Shown: positions 1 to 11,879 of the stretch, piece after piece
Position numbering within the stretch: position 1 is the stretch's first letter
Layout: the number at the start of each line of letters is the position of its first letter
Source: Dillenia suffruticosa
Taxonomy: Eukaryota > Streptophyta > Magnoliopsida > Dilleniales > Dilleniaceae
Direction of reading: 5' to 3'
Length of the DNA: 64,000 nucleotides
Assembly: GCA_033439265.1 (NCBI GenBank)
Contig: JAVTVX010000004.1
Location: forward strand, 19,853,701 to 19,917,700
Made by a program: the position numbers and the translations under genes
The notes under the pieces: generated by a model
Told to the model about the DNA's origin: nothing
Seen by the model: only the letters and a program-made list of their open reading frames with translations
The model's database searches: none

Positions 1-1082
1 TTTGATTGTAATGATTTTGGACTTAAAATGCCAATCATCATGAAATAAATGTGAAGAAGATATAGCGCGTGTTATAGCCAAGTCTCTTGCACAGCTAACT
101 AAAATAGATTTTCAGTGAAATTAATATTATTTATAATTGAAATTTTGGTAAGTGTTTTGAAATTTGAATTGGTTAAGAAAGTGAATAATTTAACTCTTAG
201 GCAAATTAAGAACATTATTTTAAAATTTTTGCATCATCTAAAAAGCTCATCAAAGAGATTTGTGAAATCCAAAAAATCTATATATCCATCGTAGAGAATT
301 ATTTCTATGATTGATAAAAAAAAAAAAAAAAAAACATGGTTTTGGTACCATATTGGAGATGGAAAGCATGAACCCTAATAATTTATTATTTCAAATAAAG
401 TATTACAATATATTTGATATATATAGAAAAAAGATTATTACAAATATAGAAATAAATATTATAAATATAAAAATAAAAAAAGTCAAATATTTTTAAAATC
501 AAATTAATAATCGATTTGATTTTAATATATAATATTTTTTAAATATTTTTAAAACTTGTGATATTTTTTAACAATGATCACACGGCGAAGGACATAGATT
601 TTGCAAGCGGTGATGGCTAGGTGAGGTTAGTGTTTGGAGAGACAAGGGCCTGTGTGTGGGGAGATAAACGGGTGTTTGGGGGAGACAAAAGGATACAACT
701 GAGATCCAGATTTCAGCTCTAATCCATATCAGAATATTTCTCTCTCTAATTTGTGTAAATAAGAGAGATGGATATTTAGTACTATGTCATAGTGTATTAT
801 GTCTATATTGAGTTAAAATAAATTTTTATGAGGAATAGGCACGAAGCAGGGAGAAGAATATCACTTTTCCATGACATAATAGAAAATTATGTAATTAAAT
901 ATGGACGTGGACGTGGTTGAGAAAAACTATGAGTGGAGTAATGTCTCATATTTACACAATTAGGCACCGCTCATTTATACAAATTTTCATCTTGTTTAAA
1001 CTTTTTATCCACCCCTGTTGCAGTTTGCATTGAAAATATTATATTGAGCTCACTAAGGCATTGCAATTTGAGCCGTATCATT

Positions 1083-1130
<48 letters not shown>

Positions 1131-1791
1131 GGGAAACTCATTCAACCTTTGCATATCTTTTCCAACAACTTTCGACACAAATTTTAAAATAATGTTATAT
1201 TATTTTAAAACTTTTATAATAAAGATATTTAACACTAATTTTAAAATAATGTTGGATTCAGAATTTTTGACTTAAGGTAGTCGAAACAAAATAAAAATAT
1301 AAAACTTTTATAATAAGGATATTTATTATTTATTAAACGAAAGAAATAATAATTTTATTTAAATTGATTTAAATTATTTAATGAATGGGGTAAAAAAATT
1401 TAGTGAAAAGAATCATACACAAAATCTTTTTTATATGTATATAATTAAGTCACAAAATCAAAGAGGTTTATTTTTACGCTTATAAGTCATAAAATCTACG
1501 GATTGATTTTAATTTCAAAACTACTTGATGTCATTTTAAAAGTTTTTAAACAACACAAAATCTACATACGTTTAAATTCTATTTATTCTTAAGGATCATT
1601 TTAATTTTACAAACATATAAATTCTACATAGTTTTTCCACAACAACACAAGGTTAGATTTTTTGTTGAATCATTTTTGCTATACACCTTTTATATTTGTG
1701 GCTAAAAGTAAAAAAAAAATGTGTTCTTTGCATTTTCCACTTTGACTAGAAACACAAATTATATTTTCTAAACTTTCTCCGGTCAATTGTT
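1..1791. other. AT-rich intergenic DNA, no gene seen
   Basis: No coding region or recognisable repeat family is visible. Short ORFs here are low-complexity (poly-lysine or TG-repeat derived). A moderately GC-richer patch at about 575-720 has no recognisable coding content. A short motif resembling AAAACTTTTATAATAA recurs at about 1206 and 1299. Confidence 0.6.
1085..1127. repeat. (TG)n microsatellite
   Basis: Uninterrupted TG dinucleotide tract of about 21 units. A short ORF starting in it encodes only Cys-Val repeats and is not a gene. Confidence 0.97.
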
Positions 1792-2213
1792 CACTACAAA
1801 AGAAAGCCTTTTAGCCACAAATTTAGCGACGAAAATTTTAAAAAAATTTATTGCTAAAAACATTAGCGACGGATTTAGCTACGGATTTAGCGACGAAAAT
1901 CTAAAATCCGTTGCTAAATTTAACGACAAATAATTTTTCGTCGCTAAAATTTGTCACAAAATTTATCGACGAAAAATTATTCGTTGCTAAATTAGCAACA
2001 TAAAAAAATCCGTTGCTAAATTTAGTTATGAAAATCTAAAATTCATCGCTAAATTTAACGACAGATAATTTTTGTCGCTAAAATCCATCGCTAATTTAGG
2101 AAAAAAAAAATTTGTCGAAAAATTATCCGTCCCTAATTTAGCGACAAATAAAAAAATCCATCGCTGAATTAACGACGAATTCGGAATCCGTCGCTGATTC
2201 CAAATTCGTCGAA

Positions 2214-2459
2214 ATGCCCGGGGAGTGCATGTCCGCCTGGACGGGCCCTTGCCCACCTGAGCCAGCATGTGCCTGGATGGCCCTGCCCACGAGCCAGCAC
2301 GTGCCTGGAAGCCATGTGCCTGGACGGGCCCCACCCACCCCCACCCACCCGAGCCAGCACCAACTTGCAAACTGTCCGCCCGCCCGAGCCAACACCCCCG
2401 CTCCAGCCGCTCTCCTCACTTAATGCTGGAAAATGCCGCTTTGCCTCTGCCTCCACCGT
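2214..2459. other. GC-rich island inside CACTA A1 (left)
   Basis: About 245 bp rich in CCCACC, GCCTGGACGGGCCC and related words, abruptly bounded by AT-rich DNA. ORFs are open on both strands in several overlapping frames because stop codons are rare in GC-rich sequence. None has a recognisable domain. It directly abuts a minus-strand tRNA-like module. Confidence 0.8.
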
Positions 2460-2524
2460 GGTTCGAAGTCCTGCACACCTGCACACACACACGCATAAGT
2501 ATAAATCTGTAAACCACCAAACCA
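2460..2524 (-). other. tRNA-like A/B-box module in CACTA A1 (minus)
   Basis: On the minus strand an A-box-like TGGTTTGGTGG (2514-2524) is followed about 54 bp later by ACTTCGAACC (around 2460-2469), which contains the TTCGA core of the Pol III B box. The spacing is somewhat long and the arms do not fold convincingly, so this is a relic or mimic rather than a tRNA gene. The same A-box sequence recurs in A2 at 15712-15722. Confidence 0.45.
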
Positions 2525-2994
2525 AATGATATTATGTGATATAAATTTTTTTTTTTACTTATTGTCTTTCCTTCACATTTTTCTAATAATAATAAAATAA
2601 TATATAATAACAATTTAAAATAATAAATATAATAACTTTTTTAATTTAAACCACCAACCTAAAATAATAAATAAGATAATTTTTAATAAAATAAAAAATA
2701 ATAAAATACTAATTTAAAATAAAATAATAAATTAATTAAAAAATATATTAATATTGTATTTTGTTTTCTTCTATTTTTCTTTTATTTTATTATTTTATCA
2801 TTCTTTTTGATTTTTATTTTATTTTTTTACTCCATAGTTTAAAAATGGATTAAGGCATCTCAATAACATAAAATTATAATTATCAATAAATTATAATATA
2901 TTAATAATTTAAAAAATCTATATATTTAATCACAAAATATTTTTATTCGTTTGAATATATATAAAATTTTAATATAATTATTATATATAAGAAA

Positions 2995-3110
2995 TTTCAA
3001 TAATGAGAATAGAAAGAAAAAAAAAATAAAAAATAGAGATGAGAGTAAGAGGAAGGAAAAAAAAAAGTGAGAGTAGAAAACAAATGAGAAGGAAGAAAGT
3101 AAAAAAAAAA
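2995..3110 (+). repeat. Purine-rich (GA) tract in CACTA A1
   Basis: G/A-dominated sequence with GAGATGAGAGTAAGAGGAAGG followed by A-runs and AAGTGAGAGTAG. It corresponds in order and wording to tracts upstream of the tRNA-like modules in B1 (about 35770-35970) and B2 (about 62280-62390), and to the reverse complement at 16276-16330 in A2. Confidence 0.65.
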
Positions 3111-3130
3111 TATTATCACACAACACTAAG

Positions 3131-3186
3131 TGGGGCGGTAGTGCGGTGGTGACATGTCTTCTGTGGTCTAAGGTTCAAATCCCTTC
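3131..3186 (+). other. tRNA-like A/B-box module in CACTA A1 (plus)
   Basis: An A-box-like region (3131-3149, GGGGCGGTAGTGCGGTGG) precedes a perfect B-box-type sequence GGTTCAAATCC (3172-3182). The box spacing is 33-41 bp depending on where the A box is set. It sits between the GA tract and the GC island that starts near 3226. Complete cloverleaf pairing is not evident. Confidence 0.6.
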
Positions 3187-3225
3187 AATATTATTTGGCA
3201 TTTTTTTTAGTATTAAAACAATGAA

Positions 3226-3435
3226 GGGCGGGCGCCCGTGCGAGCATGCGCGGGAGCGCGCAGGGCGCGGGCGCCCGTGCGGGCATGCACGGGCGCCCGC
3301 GCCCTGCGCGCGCGCTTGCCTACGCCTGCCTACACTTGGCGCCCGTGCGTGCATGCGTGGGCGCCTATGCAGGCGCTCGCCGGGTGCCCGTGCGTGCATG
3401 CGCCAGCGCTCGCGCCACGCCCAGCATGTCCGGAT
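3226..3435. other. GC-rich island inside CACTA A1 (right)
   Basis: About 210 bp built from GCGCCCGTGCG, GCATGCGCGGG and similar palindromic words able to form GC-only hairpins. Overlapping ORFs on both strands reflect composition, not a gene. It follows the plus-strand tRNA-like module. Confidence 0.8.
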
Positions 3436-4327
3436 TAATATTTAATTAAAAAATTTTTATTATTGAATAAAATAATATAAATAAAATAAAAGTTATTATT
3501 ACAATAATAAAAAATATTAAATCAAACAAAAAAAGAAAAAAATAATAAATTAATTAAAATATATATATAATTTAAATAAAATAAAATATATGGTTTTTTT
3601 CAAGAATTAAATAATATTATTCTTTTAAAAAAATGAAATATAATATAATAAAATAAAATGTAAATTAAAATATTATAACATAATAATAATATGATTTGTT
3701 AATATAAATTAATAAAATAAAATAAAAATAAAATAAAATTCTAATTAAACAGCGACGGATTTGGAATCCGTCGCTAAATTACCACCGGATAAATTTCGTT
3801 GTTGCTAAATTAATTTTTTAATTTAAATATTATATTAATATTATATTTTATTTAATTATATATAAAAAATTTAGCGACGGATTGGGATTTTTGTCGCTAA
3901 ATTTAGCGACGGAAAACAAATCCGTCACTAAATTAATTTTTAACTTAAATATAACATATTAATAAAATAAAAAGAAAAATAGAAAAAATAAAATTTTATT
4001 TAAAAAAGATTAAATTTTACGACGGATTTTAAATCCGTGGCAAAATTTAGCCACGAAATATTATTCGTCGCTAATTAGCAACGAAATTTTCAACGAAAAC
4101 TTTTTTGCCGCCAATTAGTGACGAATTTAGCCACGAAAATTTTTTCGTCACTAATTAGCGACGAATTTGACTACGAATGATGTGTCCATTGCTAATTTAG
4201 CCACGACTTCATTTTCATCGTAAATTAGTGACGAAAAAGTTTTTATCGCTAAATTCGTCGCAAAATGGCGACTAATTTTTTCCGTCGTGAAAATCCGTGA
4301 CTAAAACTGTGTTTTTTTGTATTGGTT

Positions 4328-4747
4328 GTTGGTTAATATGCTCATGTAGTAGCATTTTATCAAAGGCTAAAACTTAAATTTAAAATTTAAATTAGGAATA
4401 ATGGATGGTTATCCATGATCTCCAACTCCTCTAAAACCTCTTTCCTTCTCTTTGTACGTGTGATATCTTTGTGAGAAAAATTAGAGTTTATGAGAAACTC
4501 TAGTTCTACACTTTTACTAAGAAAGAGAGAATAGCAATTGAGTATTGTCAAGTGAGAAATTGAGAGATTTGTGAAAAGCAAAATAGAGGAATAGAAAAAT
4601 TTCAAGAAGAAATTTTTTTTGTCTTTTTAAGTTCATCAGACTTAGGGTTTAGGTATTATTGGAAACCTACACATTGAGATACTTATCCCAAAAAATTTCG
4701 ACTTGTTTAATTTTCATACTTCCGCATACATGTAGAATAAAACTAAT
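4328..4747 (+). repeat. copia-1 5' LTR (approximate)
   Basis: It matches 10521-10930 over a long stretch, including the words AAATTTAAAATTTAAATTAGG, CTCTTTGTACGTG and GTGAGAAATTGAGAGATTTGTG. The right edge is set by the primer-binding site at 4750. The left edge is uncertain by a few bases because CACTA A1 abuts it. Confidence 0.75.
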
Positions 4748-5859
4748 ATTGGTATCAGAGTATAATTAGATTTATTTTTAAAAAAATAAAATTTTTTGGT
4801 GTATAAAATGTGTAGACTAAAAATTTAATGGTCCAGATCATGAATGAGTTTCGAGAATCCGATAATACCATGAGATTACCCATGACCCATAGATCACGAA
4901 TATGATTTTTATTTGATTTTCGGAGCATGTTTAACCCATTAAATGTCTGGTCAAAGTTTTCGATCGTGAATAGTGCCAAAGAACTTGGAACTTAGATTTA
5001 TCGAGTTTAAGGCTGAATTGAATTATGAAAATGGTATAAATATATTCCTCATGCTCTGATCTACATGTTTAATGCATTTATTGTGAGTACTGGTTGCTGG
5101 AAATTGAGTTTCTGAGTTGACCGCAAAGGGTCGCGATAGCTCTTCAATTTTGGGCTTCAATCTTCTACAAAAAATCAAGTTTAGGATTAATAGAAAGTTG
5201 AATTTTAGTTTCAATGCAAAATCCAAGTCGAGCAAGGCTGAAAAATAGGTTTTTCGGTAGCCGGGTCGCACAGACCTGCTTGTAGGAAGTCGGGTGAAGA
5301 AGGCCCGACCTTGACCTACAAGCACATGCACATCACGTGCACTGAGGCTCATGATGTGCATGTACTAAGCTCGTCTGCTAGCATGCAAGCGGTGCATGGA
5401 AGCACGTGGGGTGCCATCACCGGCGCGTTGCAGTGTGTGCAACCTCTAGCAGCATGTCAAGTCATTCCAGATTAATTTTTTCTTAATTTTTGAGAGTCTT
5501 ACGTTATAATTTGTGATTTTTGTGGGTTTTTGTGTACCGAGTCTAAGTACGGATGGTGAGATGTGACCTGGGTTGTCGTGGATAGGTACGTTGATCCATT
5601 CATTCACTTTGGGGTTTTCGTTCGAGCTATTTCATATTTATTGATTCGAAAAATGTATAAAATATGAGAATAAGTTGAATAGTGACAATTATGACATTTG
5701 GTACTGAAAGATTTAGTTTGTCCTCGAGAAGTAGGATTCGTCTAAAATTCTAAAGTTTAAGATGGTGGACCCCTGAGGAGGGTACCAAACATTAGGAAAG
5801 GCATGATATGGAGGCCTATCATGCGTGGAAGAAAGCAGGATAGCCAGATTCAAACAATT

Positions 5860-6410
5860 TAGATTGGTAACATGCACGATAATATTATCCCGGTCTATAA
5901 ACAGTCTTCTACAGTTATATCGGTTTGACTCACCCTAAAAGAGCATTATGGTGCTCTTTCACTCCTAAAGTAAGAATACTGATTTATAAGTTTATCACTT
6001 ATAAGAAAAGGGCTGATCATATGATGAAGTGATACTTCATGCAAATGTCTAGTATAATCACCAGGCTAAGGAATGCGGGCGAGTCCATTTCGGATAAGTT
6101 TTAAGTACTGAGTGTGATCCAATCATTACCTGATTCGTGGGAGACCATGAAAACTTACATCATGCACAACAAGAGTATTCATACTTTTACTGATGTGAGT
6201 AAGTACTGTAAGCTTAAGGAGGAACGCCTAGAGGAAAATAGGCTACACTCGGGCCATGCTTATACAGCGGAGTAGAGCAAGTACTCCCGAGGCACCAAAC
6301 ACAAATGAAAAAAGCACGAGAAGAAGACCCGAGGTCGAGGCAAGAAGAAGCCATCTAAGAAATCCGACAACAAAGTACAAAAACGCATGAAAAAAAGTAG
6401 GATAAGACCA
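5860..6410 (+). pseudogene. copia-1 gag remnant
   Basis: Broken frames contain gag-like text, such as a segment around 6150-6240 reading MKTYIMHNKSIHTF then KLKEERLEENR, typical of the helical C-terminal part of copia gag before a Lys/Arg-rich linker (6300-6410). Several stops and frame changes interrupt it. Assignment rests on position between the primer-binding site and the integrase region as well as on wording. Confidence 0.6.
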
Positions 6411-6554
6411 AGGTGAAGTGATATATCTGTGGTAGATTTGGTTTAGATTTTTACGTGGTTTGAGTTTTGTCTTATGTACTGTGATGCTCACTAATTTCTC
6501 TCCTTTGTAGATTGTAGAGTTAGGAGTCACCGACCTATAGGTCAATATAGGTGC

Positions 6555-7350
6555 GTGTATGTAGAGTTTCGTCCATTGAGCCATCAGGTTAAGAGGATTT
6601 ATGTAGGGAATGGAGTATTTGTCATCATCAAAGGGATTGACACATACAAATTGGAGTTGCAAAGTGGCTGGACTTTATATTTGCATGATGTCTTTTATGC
6701 TCCTGATACTCGACGGAATCTAATTTCTATACTTTGTTTAGACCATTTAGAATATGATTTATCTTTTGAAGACTATTGTTTTTATTAGTTACGATAATTC
6801 ATTCATTTGTTTTGGTTTTGTCCATGATGGACTGTATGCACCGGATGCTATTTCTTTTAATGGTATTTCTTATTATTCTTCTATTGCCTTTGCATATGAT
6901 TGTGTTGATGATAATGTGAATGTATGATATAATAGACTTGGACACATAAAATAAGAAAAAATGAATCGATTAGTAGCGAGTAACTTGTTGGGCCCACTAA
7001 CCAAGTTCGAGTTACCTATATGTGAGATTTGTCTAGTCGGCAAAATTATAAGAAAACCATTTGGTAAAACAATGAGCACTGAGATTCTATTGCAGTTAAC
7101 CTACTTCGATATCTGTGGCCTTATGAATGTGAGAGTCTGAAATAGATCTATATGCTTTATTACGTTCATAAACGATTACACGCGTTTCAGTTACATCTTT
7201 CTAATTTTGCACAAGTTTGTCGGATGAATAGGACTTCATCGGAGATGGTGTAGTCTATGATAGTATAGACCAATTTGTCCATCTCCCATTGGGGAGATAA
7301 TTTATTGATTACAGCTTACATCCTCAATCATGTTCCATCAAAGTCCGTAA
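6555..7350 (+). pseudogene. copia-1 protease/GAG-pre-integrase/integrase remnant
   Basis: The open segment 6555-6788 contains FYAPDTRRNLIS and LDHLEYDLSF, the conserved end of the copia protease region. It is followed by YNRLGHI (GAG-pre-integrase histidine motif) near 6930, a zinc-finger-like CEICLVGK near 7020, and the start of the integrase core with FINDYTRFSY near 7165. The rest of the integrase core is not recognisable. Frameshifts and stops separate the blocks. Confidence 0.8.
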
Positions 7351-7799
7351 TTAGTACTCTATATGAGTTTTGAACAGGGAGATAATCTGACCTTAGCCAC
7401 TTGAGGCCATGGGGATGTGCCGCATATGGTCACTATTCCTTACATCCACACGACAAGTTTGCATACGAGAAAAAAAGTGTATCTTTATAAAATAATTAAA
7501 ACACTCCAAGGGGCATATGTTCTTAGTTGAGCATACGAATGACATTTTCACTAAAATTAAGTCTCGTGATACCACGTTCCTTAAGAATGATTTCCCTAAA
7601 AGAGGTGAAATCGATTGGAATTTTATCTTTTATGAGATGGATGAACGTAGTGGCTCAGTTGATCCCAGCGGCGGGATTCAAAAATCCATTACGGATTTTG
7701 GTCCTAAGGGGAATGGTTCATTTAGAGGTAAATAGGTTCCCCCTTCTCGTAGAAGCAGTCGAGGACACGTACCTCAATGTCATTTCCCGATTAAGGGTG

Positions 7800-8700
7800 A
7801 GACCCTTATTGTGACTCTTGAAGATGATGAGGAGTCCAAAATAGTCTGGGAGGCTCTTGAGGGTTCTACGAAGGATCACTGGTTGAAGGCTAAGGATGAA
7901 GAGATGAAATCAATGAAAATCAACATATTTTGAGACCTAGTTGATTTGCCTAAGGATAGAAAGACCATTATGAACAAGTAAGTTCTTAAGATCAGAAGAA
8001 AGGTTGATGAATTGATGGAGAGGTGTAAGACCCATCTGGTAATTAAGAGTTATACTCAGACTAAGAGTGTGGACTACAAAGAGACTTTCTCTTTTGTAGT
8101 TAAATTTATCTCGATCCATTTACTTTTAACGATTGTCTCGGACATAGATTTGAAGTTACACAAGATGGATGTTAAGACTGCTTCTTGAATGGAAGTTTAG
8201 ATGAGAAGACCTATATGGAGCAACCATCTGACTTTGTTCCTGTAGGTCAGGAGAATAAGGTCTTTTGACTTTGGAAGTCGATATATGGCCTTAAACAATC
8301 ATTCAGACAATGGTATCTGAAATTTCACGAGGAGATAATATCTTATGATTTCGTAATAATCGAAAATGATCGCTACGTATACCTGATACATTCTTCTGAT
8401 TCGTTTGTGATTATGTTCTTATATGTGAATGACATTCTATTGGTTGGAAACAATAGAAAGTATCTGACTACCATTAAAATATGGTTATTGTTGAGTTTTG
8501 ATATGAAAGACATAGGTGAAACTCAATTCATTCTTGGAGTTAAGATCTAAAGAAAAAGCTCGAGACGGTTAGCTCTTTCACAAGAGTCCTATATCAAGAA
8601 AATTCTTAAGCATTTCGGGATGAGCGATTACAACCCCTATAGATATTCCTATGCTAAAGGTGATGGTCCGAGTCTTGACATGTGTCCTAAAACTTAAAAA
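7800..8700 (+). pseudogene. copia-1 reverse transcriptase remnant
   Basis: Recognisable blocks run WLKAKDEEMKSM (7880), a KSYTQTKSVDYKETFS equivalent of the fingers region (8040), LHKMDVKTA (8155) and the palm motif LYVNDILLVGN (8415-8450). The family signature is YVDD, so the first catalytic Asp is replaced by Asn. KYLTTIKIWL and FDMKDIGETQFILGVKI follow. Several in-frame stops are present. The protein is inactive by both frame and catalytic-site criteria. Confidence 0.85.
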
Positions 8701-9370
8701 AAGATAAGAAAGACCAGTAAAATCTCTTATGCCAATGCGGTGGGCAGTCTGATGTATGCAATATTGTGTACGCGACCAAATATTTATTTTGTAATCGGTT
8801 TGATAAGTAGGCATCAATCGAATCTTGGAAAGGGTCACTGAAGAGCAGTGAAAAAGATTTTAAGATTTCTTAAGAGAACTACAGACCTTTCTTTATGTTA
8901 CGGAGGAGATAATTTGTGTCTCGTTTGGTATTCAGACGCCGACTAGGGTGGCAATCTGGATAGACGCAAATCGACATAAGGTTTTGTTATCTTGCTCAAT
9001 AACGGTATCATTTCATGGAGCAGTAAGTAGCAAAGTTGCTATCTATGATAGAGGTTGAGTTTGTGATATACTAAGCAGTAATTCAGGAGAGTGTTTGGTT
9101 TCGGAGATTTTTGGATGATTAAGGGGTTGCGACAGATAGTAAGAGGCCGGTGCTAATTTACTATGATAATCAGGCCGCCCTTGCCTACATTCAAGACCCT
9201 AAATATCATAGTAGGATCAAATATATTGATACCAGAAACCATTTTGTGAGAGACATCATCGAAAAACGGTGAAGTGATGATAAAATACATTTCGACACAT
9301 AGCACGGTAGTTAATCCCTTTACCAAATCCATTACGAGATTTTCCTTTGTAAGACATACGAAATCATTGG
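8700..9370 (+). pseudogene. copia-1 RNase H remnant
   Basis: Blocks typical of the copia RNase H domain are visible: LVWYSDAD near 8925, a GISW-type segment near 9005, LIYYDNQAALAYIQ near 9150 and KYIDTRNHFVRDIIE near 9220. The conserved Asp residues of SDAD and YDNQ remain. Stops interrupt the reading frame. Confidence 0.8.
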
Positions 9371-10518
9371 ATCTATATGTATTTTGATATTTTTCATATA
9401 TACTATATTGATATTTTGATACTTTTTGATATATATGACATACGTGTATTATTCAGTAACAAATTATTTTTTTATTGTACTTATTTGTTATCATATATTT
9501 TAATATGTGTTGTGATAAAATATATGTTAGGCAGACGAGATTGACTTTCTCATATGAGTGATTACCTTTAACTTTGAGGGAGCGAAGATGAGACAGTTTT
9601 TAGGTGTAAGAGGATTTGAGAGTGATCCTGTTAAAACATAAGTTGCCATAATATATGTTCAGGATGAAATCATATGCGATATAATCAACATGGACATACC
9701 CACCTCCATATTGCCTGTAAATATTTAGATTTGAGATCTCAGATATCATCTGCGTGTATAGATATTGTCTTTGAGGTACACTCTCTGTGATCTCTGGGTA
9801 AAGTTTTTTATATAGACTGAGTTTTATACCAGTACAATATTTAAGAAATCTGATAAATACCCTTTTGAGAGATAAGAGAATAATACTGTAGTACGTGTTT
9901 TATATTGCATGTGATTAACAGATCTCGGGATAGTGAGAGCTGTTATTAAAGACGATAATGTGACCATGATCTCCATGCCTTCTCTGTGAGAGCCAAGACC
10001 TATTGGATGAGTCCAATAGTACGCTTATTACTTTCAGCTATTTCTTGTAGTTTTAGTTCAGTGTATGCTAGTTTAGTCTACTTACCAATGGTCTGGAAGC
10101 TAATAGATCTGTAGGGCGGGTCTAGAAAAGCGACTGGATTGAAATAGATAGATTCTAATAGGGAAAATTAAGGTTAATCGATAATGCATTGTTGTTTTGT
10201 ATTTATCGGTTGTATTATATTCATCGGTCGACCTGTTATATTTATCTATATTGAGATTGAAATATAATAGTGAATTTACAATCGAGCAATCATTAGGAAA
10301 CACTTTCAATGAAAAAAATGGCTTGATGGATGTAATGCGTTAAATCAGGGATATAACGAGTTTTATTGTACTAACTGTAGCTTGTCGGTCATCCTAACAG
10401 GTGTATCGAGAATTTTTTGCTTGCAGGTGTACTTATAGATTGTACGACACCCAATCCTGTATGAAAATTCAATAGTGTGATGTAGAAGATCACATGAGTT
10501 GTGATCACAAGTAAGAGA
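9371..10518 (+). other. copia-1 3' internal region, no recognised content
   Basis: AT-rich sequence between the RNase H remnant and the 3' LTR. A purine run TTTGAGGGAGCGAAGATGAG at about 9574 resembles a polypurine tract, but the following sequence does not match the 5' LTR. It may be a relic or a coincidence. Confidence 0.5.
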
Positions 10519-10975
10519 TATCAGTTAATATGCCGACGTAGAGGTATTTTACCAAAGGTTAAAGTTTAAATTTAAAATTTAAATTAGGGATAATGAGTGG
10601 TTACCCATTATCCCCACCTTCTCTAAAACCTCTCTCCCTCTCTTTGTACGTGCGATATCTTTTTGAGAAAAAGTTAGAGTTTGTGAGAAACTCTTGTTCT
10701 GCACTTTTATTGAGAAAGAGAGAATTAAAAGCAATTGAGTATTGCCAAGTGAGAAATTGAGAGATTTGTGAAAAGCAAATTAAAGGGATAGAAAATTTTC
10801 GAGTAGGAAATTTTTCCGTCATTTTAAGTTCATTAGACTTAGAGTTGTGACGTCGTGATATTGCGGTGGTAGTTTGATTTTGAGATTACCATTCCGACCA
10901 AGCATCTTGTTCGAGAGATTTCTCGGTGCACAGATTTTTAAAAATCTACACATTGAGATATTGAATGAACACATG
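10519..10975 (+). repeat. copia-1 3' LTR (approximate)
   Basis: It shares a long, gapped match with 4328-4680. The last 100 bp differ: a stretch of about 75 bp (10850-10925) is absent from the 5' LTR, and the 3' LTR lacks the final segment before the 5' LTR boundary. The LTRs have diverged enough to indicate an old insertion. Confidence 0.7.
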
Positions 10976-11346
10976 CAAGAAAAAAGAGACCTATAATCTT
11001 TAATCCGAAGTTTAGTTTATATGTGAATATTATATATTACAAACTATCATACAATTTTGAGTTCATTTGAAAGTGATTTACTAAAATTTTAAATAATTAA
11101 AATTCTAAGTTATCTAATAAACCGTGTTTCTTTAATGTGTAGAGACTTAGTGATTTCTTTCTTTGTAATAGGTTGAGATGGGAATACCAACAAATAGTGA
11201 AGTTACCTTTATAAAATTGTTATGGTCCCAGATCACTTATACTTTTCATTCTATTTGACATCCCATCATTTAGGGAGAAAATTAAAAGAGAATTTAAAGG
11301 ATTCTTTTAGTGAAAATGTATAGATTTGGAAGGTTGACCACATGCT

Positions 11347-11560
11347 ATAAACAGCAATCAGTCATTATGAATTCAAGACGTTTCTATTCATAGATCTAAT
11401 AATTTTTAGATTTTAACAAAGTGTTATCCTCTAAACAGCAATCAGTCATTATGGTTTTAACAAAGTGTTATCTTCTATTCATAGATCTAATAATTCAAGA
11501 CGTTCAGTCATTATGCTATAAACAGCAATCAGTCATTATGGTTTTTAACAAAGTGTCTCC
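11347..11560. repeat. Mosaic of short direct repeats
   Basis: The unit AAACAGCAATCAGTCATTATG occurs three times (about 11349, 11433 and 11520). Between copies, AACAAAGTGTTATC and TCTATTCATAGATCTAATAAT recur in shuffled order. No coding capacity. The shuffled order suggests repeated slippage or template-switch repair rather than a simple tandem array. Confidence 0.85.
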
Positions 11561-11879
11561 TGTGCATGGTATGAAATAAAAAGTCCAAGCCAACTCTTGA
11601 CTACTCAAATCCGACAATTTTCACTGGCCATCACTTAAACCGGAAAATAATTGAGTTGTAAAGTAAAATTTTCCTTTTATCGGCAATTTATTAGCAATAC
11701 GAAATTACAATCAAGCGATCAAAGAAGTTATGAGGAGTTAAGGAGTCAGCTAAAAGATTTCCGGATCGTGAAAGAAAAGTAAACGAAACATGAGAAATTA
11801 GAAAAAAAGAAAACCGTGAATCAATGAAAATAAAAGCATGATAAAGAGACCACAACTGCTTCTTTGTGTTCCTAATCCA

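Larger units (their letters stand above)
1792..4324. mobile_element. Non-autonomous CACTA (En/Spm) element A1
   Basis: The left end is CACTACAAAAGAAAG and the right end is TTTTTTTGTATTG, a one-base-decayed version of the expected TTTTTTTGTAGTG. A 3-bp target duplication GTT flanks it (1789-1791 and 4325-4327). Both subterminal regions (about 1800-2215 and 3745-4310) are packed with a 9-13 bp motif, TTTAGCGACGAAA or its complement TTCGTCGCTAAA, as expected for transposase-binding repeats of En/Spm elements. The middle holds two GC-rich islands, two tRNA-like modules in opposite orientation, an AT-rich stretch and a purine tract. No transposase ORF is present, so movement would depend on an element elsewhere. 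Inner segments closely match A2 (for example 2520-2640 against 15718-15840). Confidence 0.93.
4328..10975 (+). mobile_element. Decayed Ty1/copia LTR retrotransposon (copia-1)
   Basis: Two related LTRs (about 4328-4747 and 10519-10975) flank an internal region read left to right as gag, protease/integrase, reverse transcriptase and RNase H. That order, with integrase before RT, defines the copia superfamily. A primer-binding site TGGTATCAGAG (4750-4760) follows the 5' LTR, complementary to initiator tRNA-Met. All domains are broken by stops and frameshifts, so the element is dead. CACTA A1 lies immediately upstream of the 5' LTR and may have inserted at or just outside its edge. About 900 bp between RNase H and the 3' LTR has no recognised content. 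Confidence 0.88.

Noticed and set aside
1084-1275. 63-codon ORF starting in the TG repeat
   Set aside because: The N-terminus is only Cys-Val from the microsatellite and the remainder is AT-rich intergenic sequence.
1800-2215. CRISPR-like array of short repeats (TTTAGCGACGAAA)
   Set aside because: The repeats are short, in both orientations, unevenly spaced and confined to transposon ends flanked by 3-bp target duplications in a plant genome.
2026-2529. Overlapping Ala/Gly/Pro/Arg-rich ORFs in the left GC island of CACTA A1
   Set aside because: Compositional, open on both strands, and one frame passes straight into transposon subterminal repeats.
9590-10518. A long 3' LTR for copia-1 starting at the purine run near 9574
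   Set aside because: The sequence after the run has no counterpart at the 5' side. The matching LTR segment begins only near 10519.
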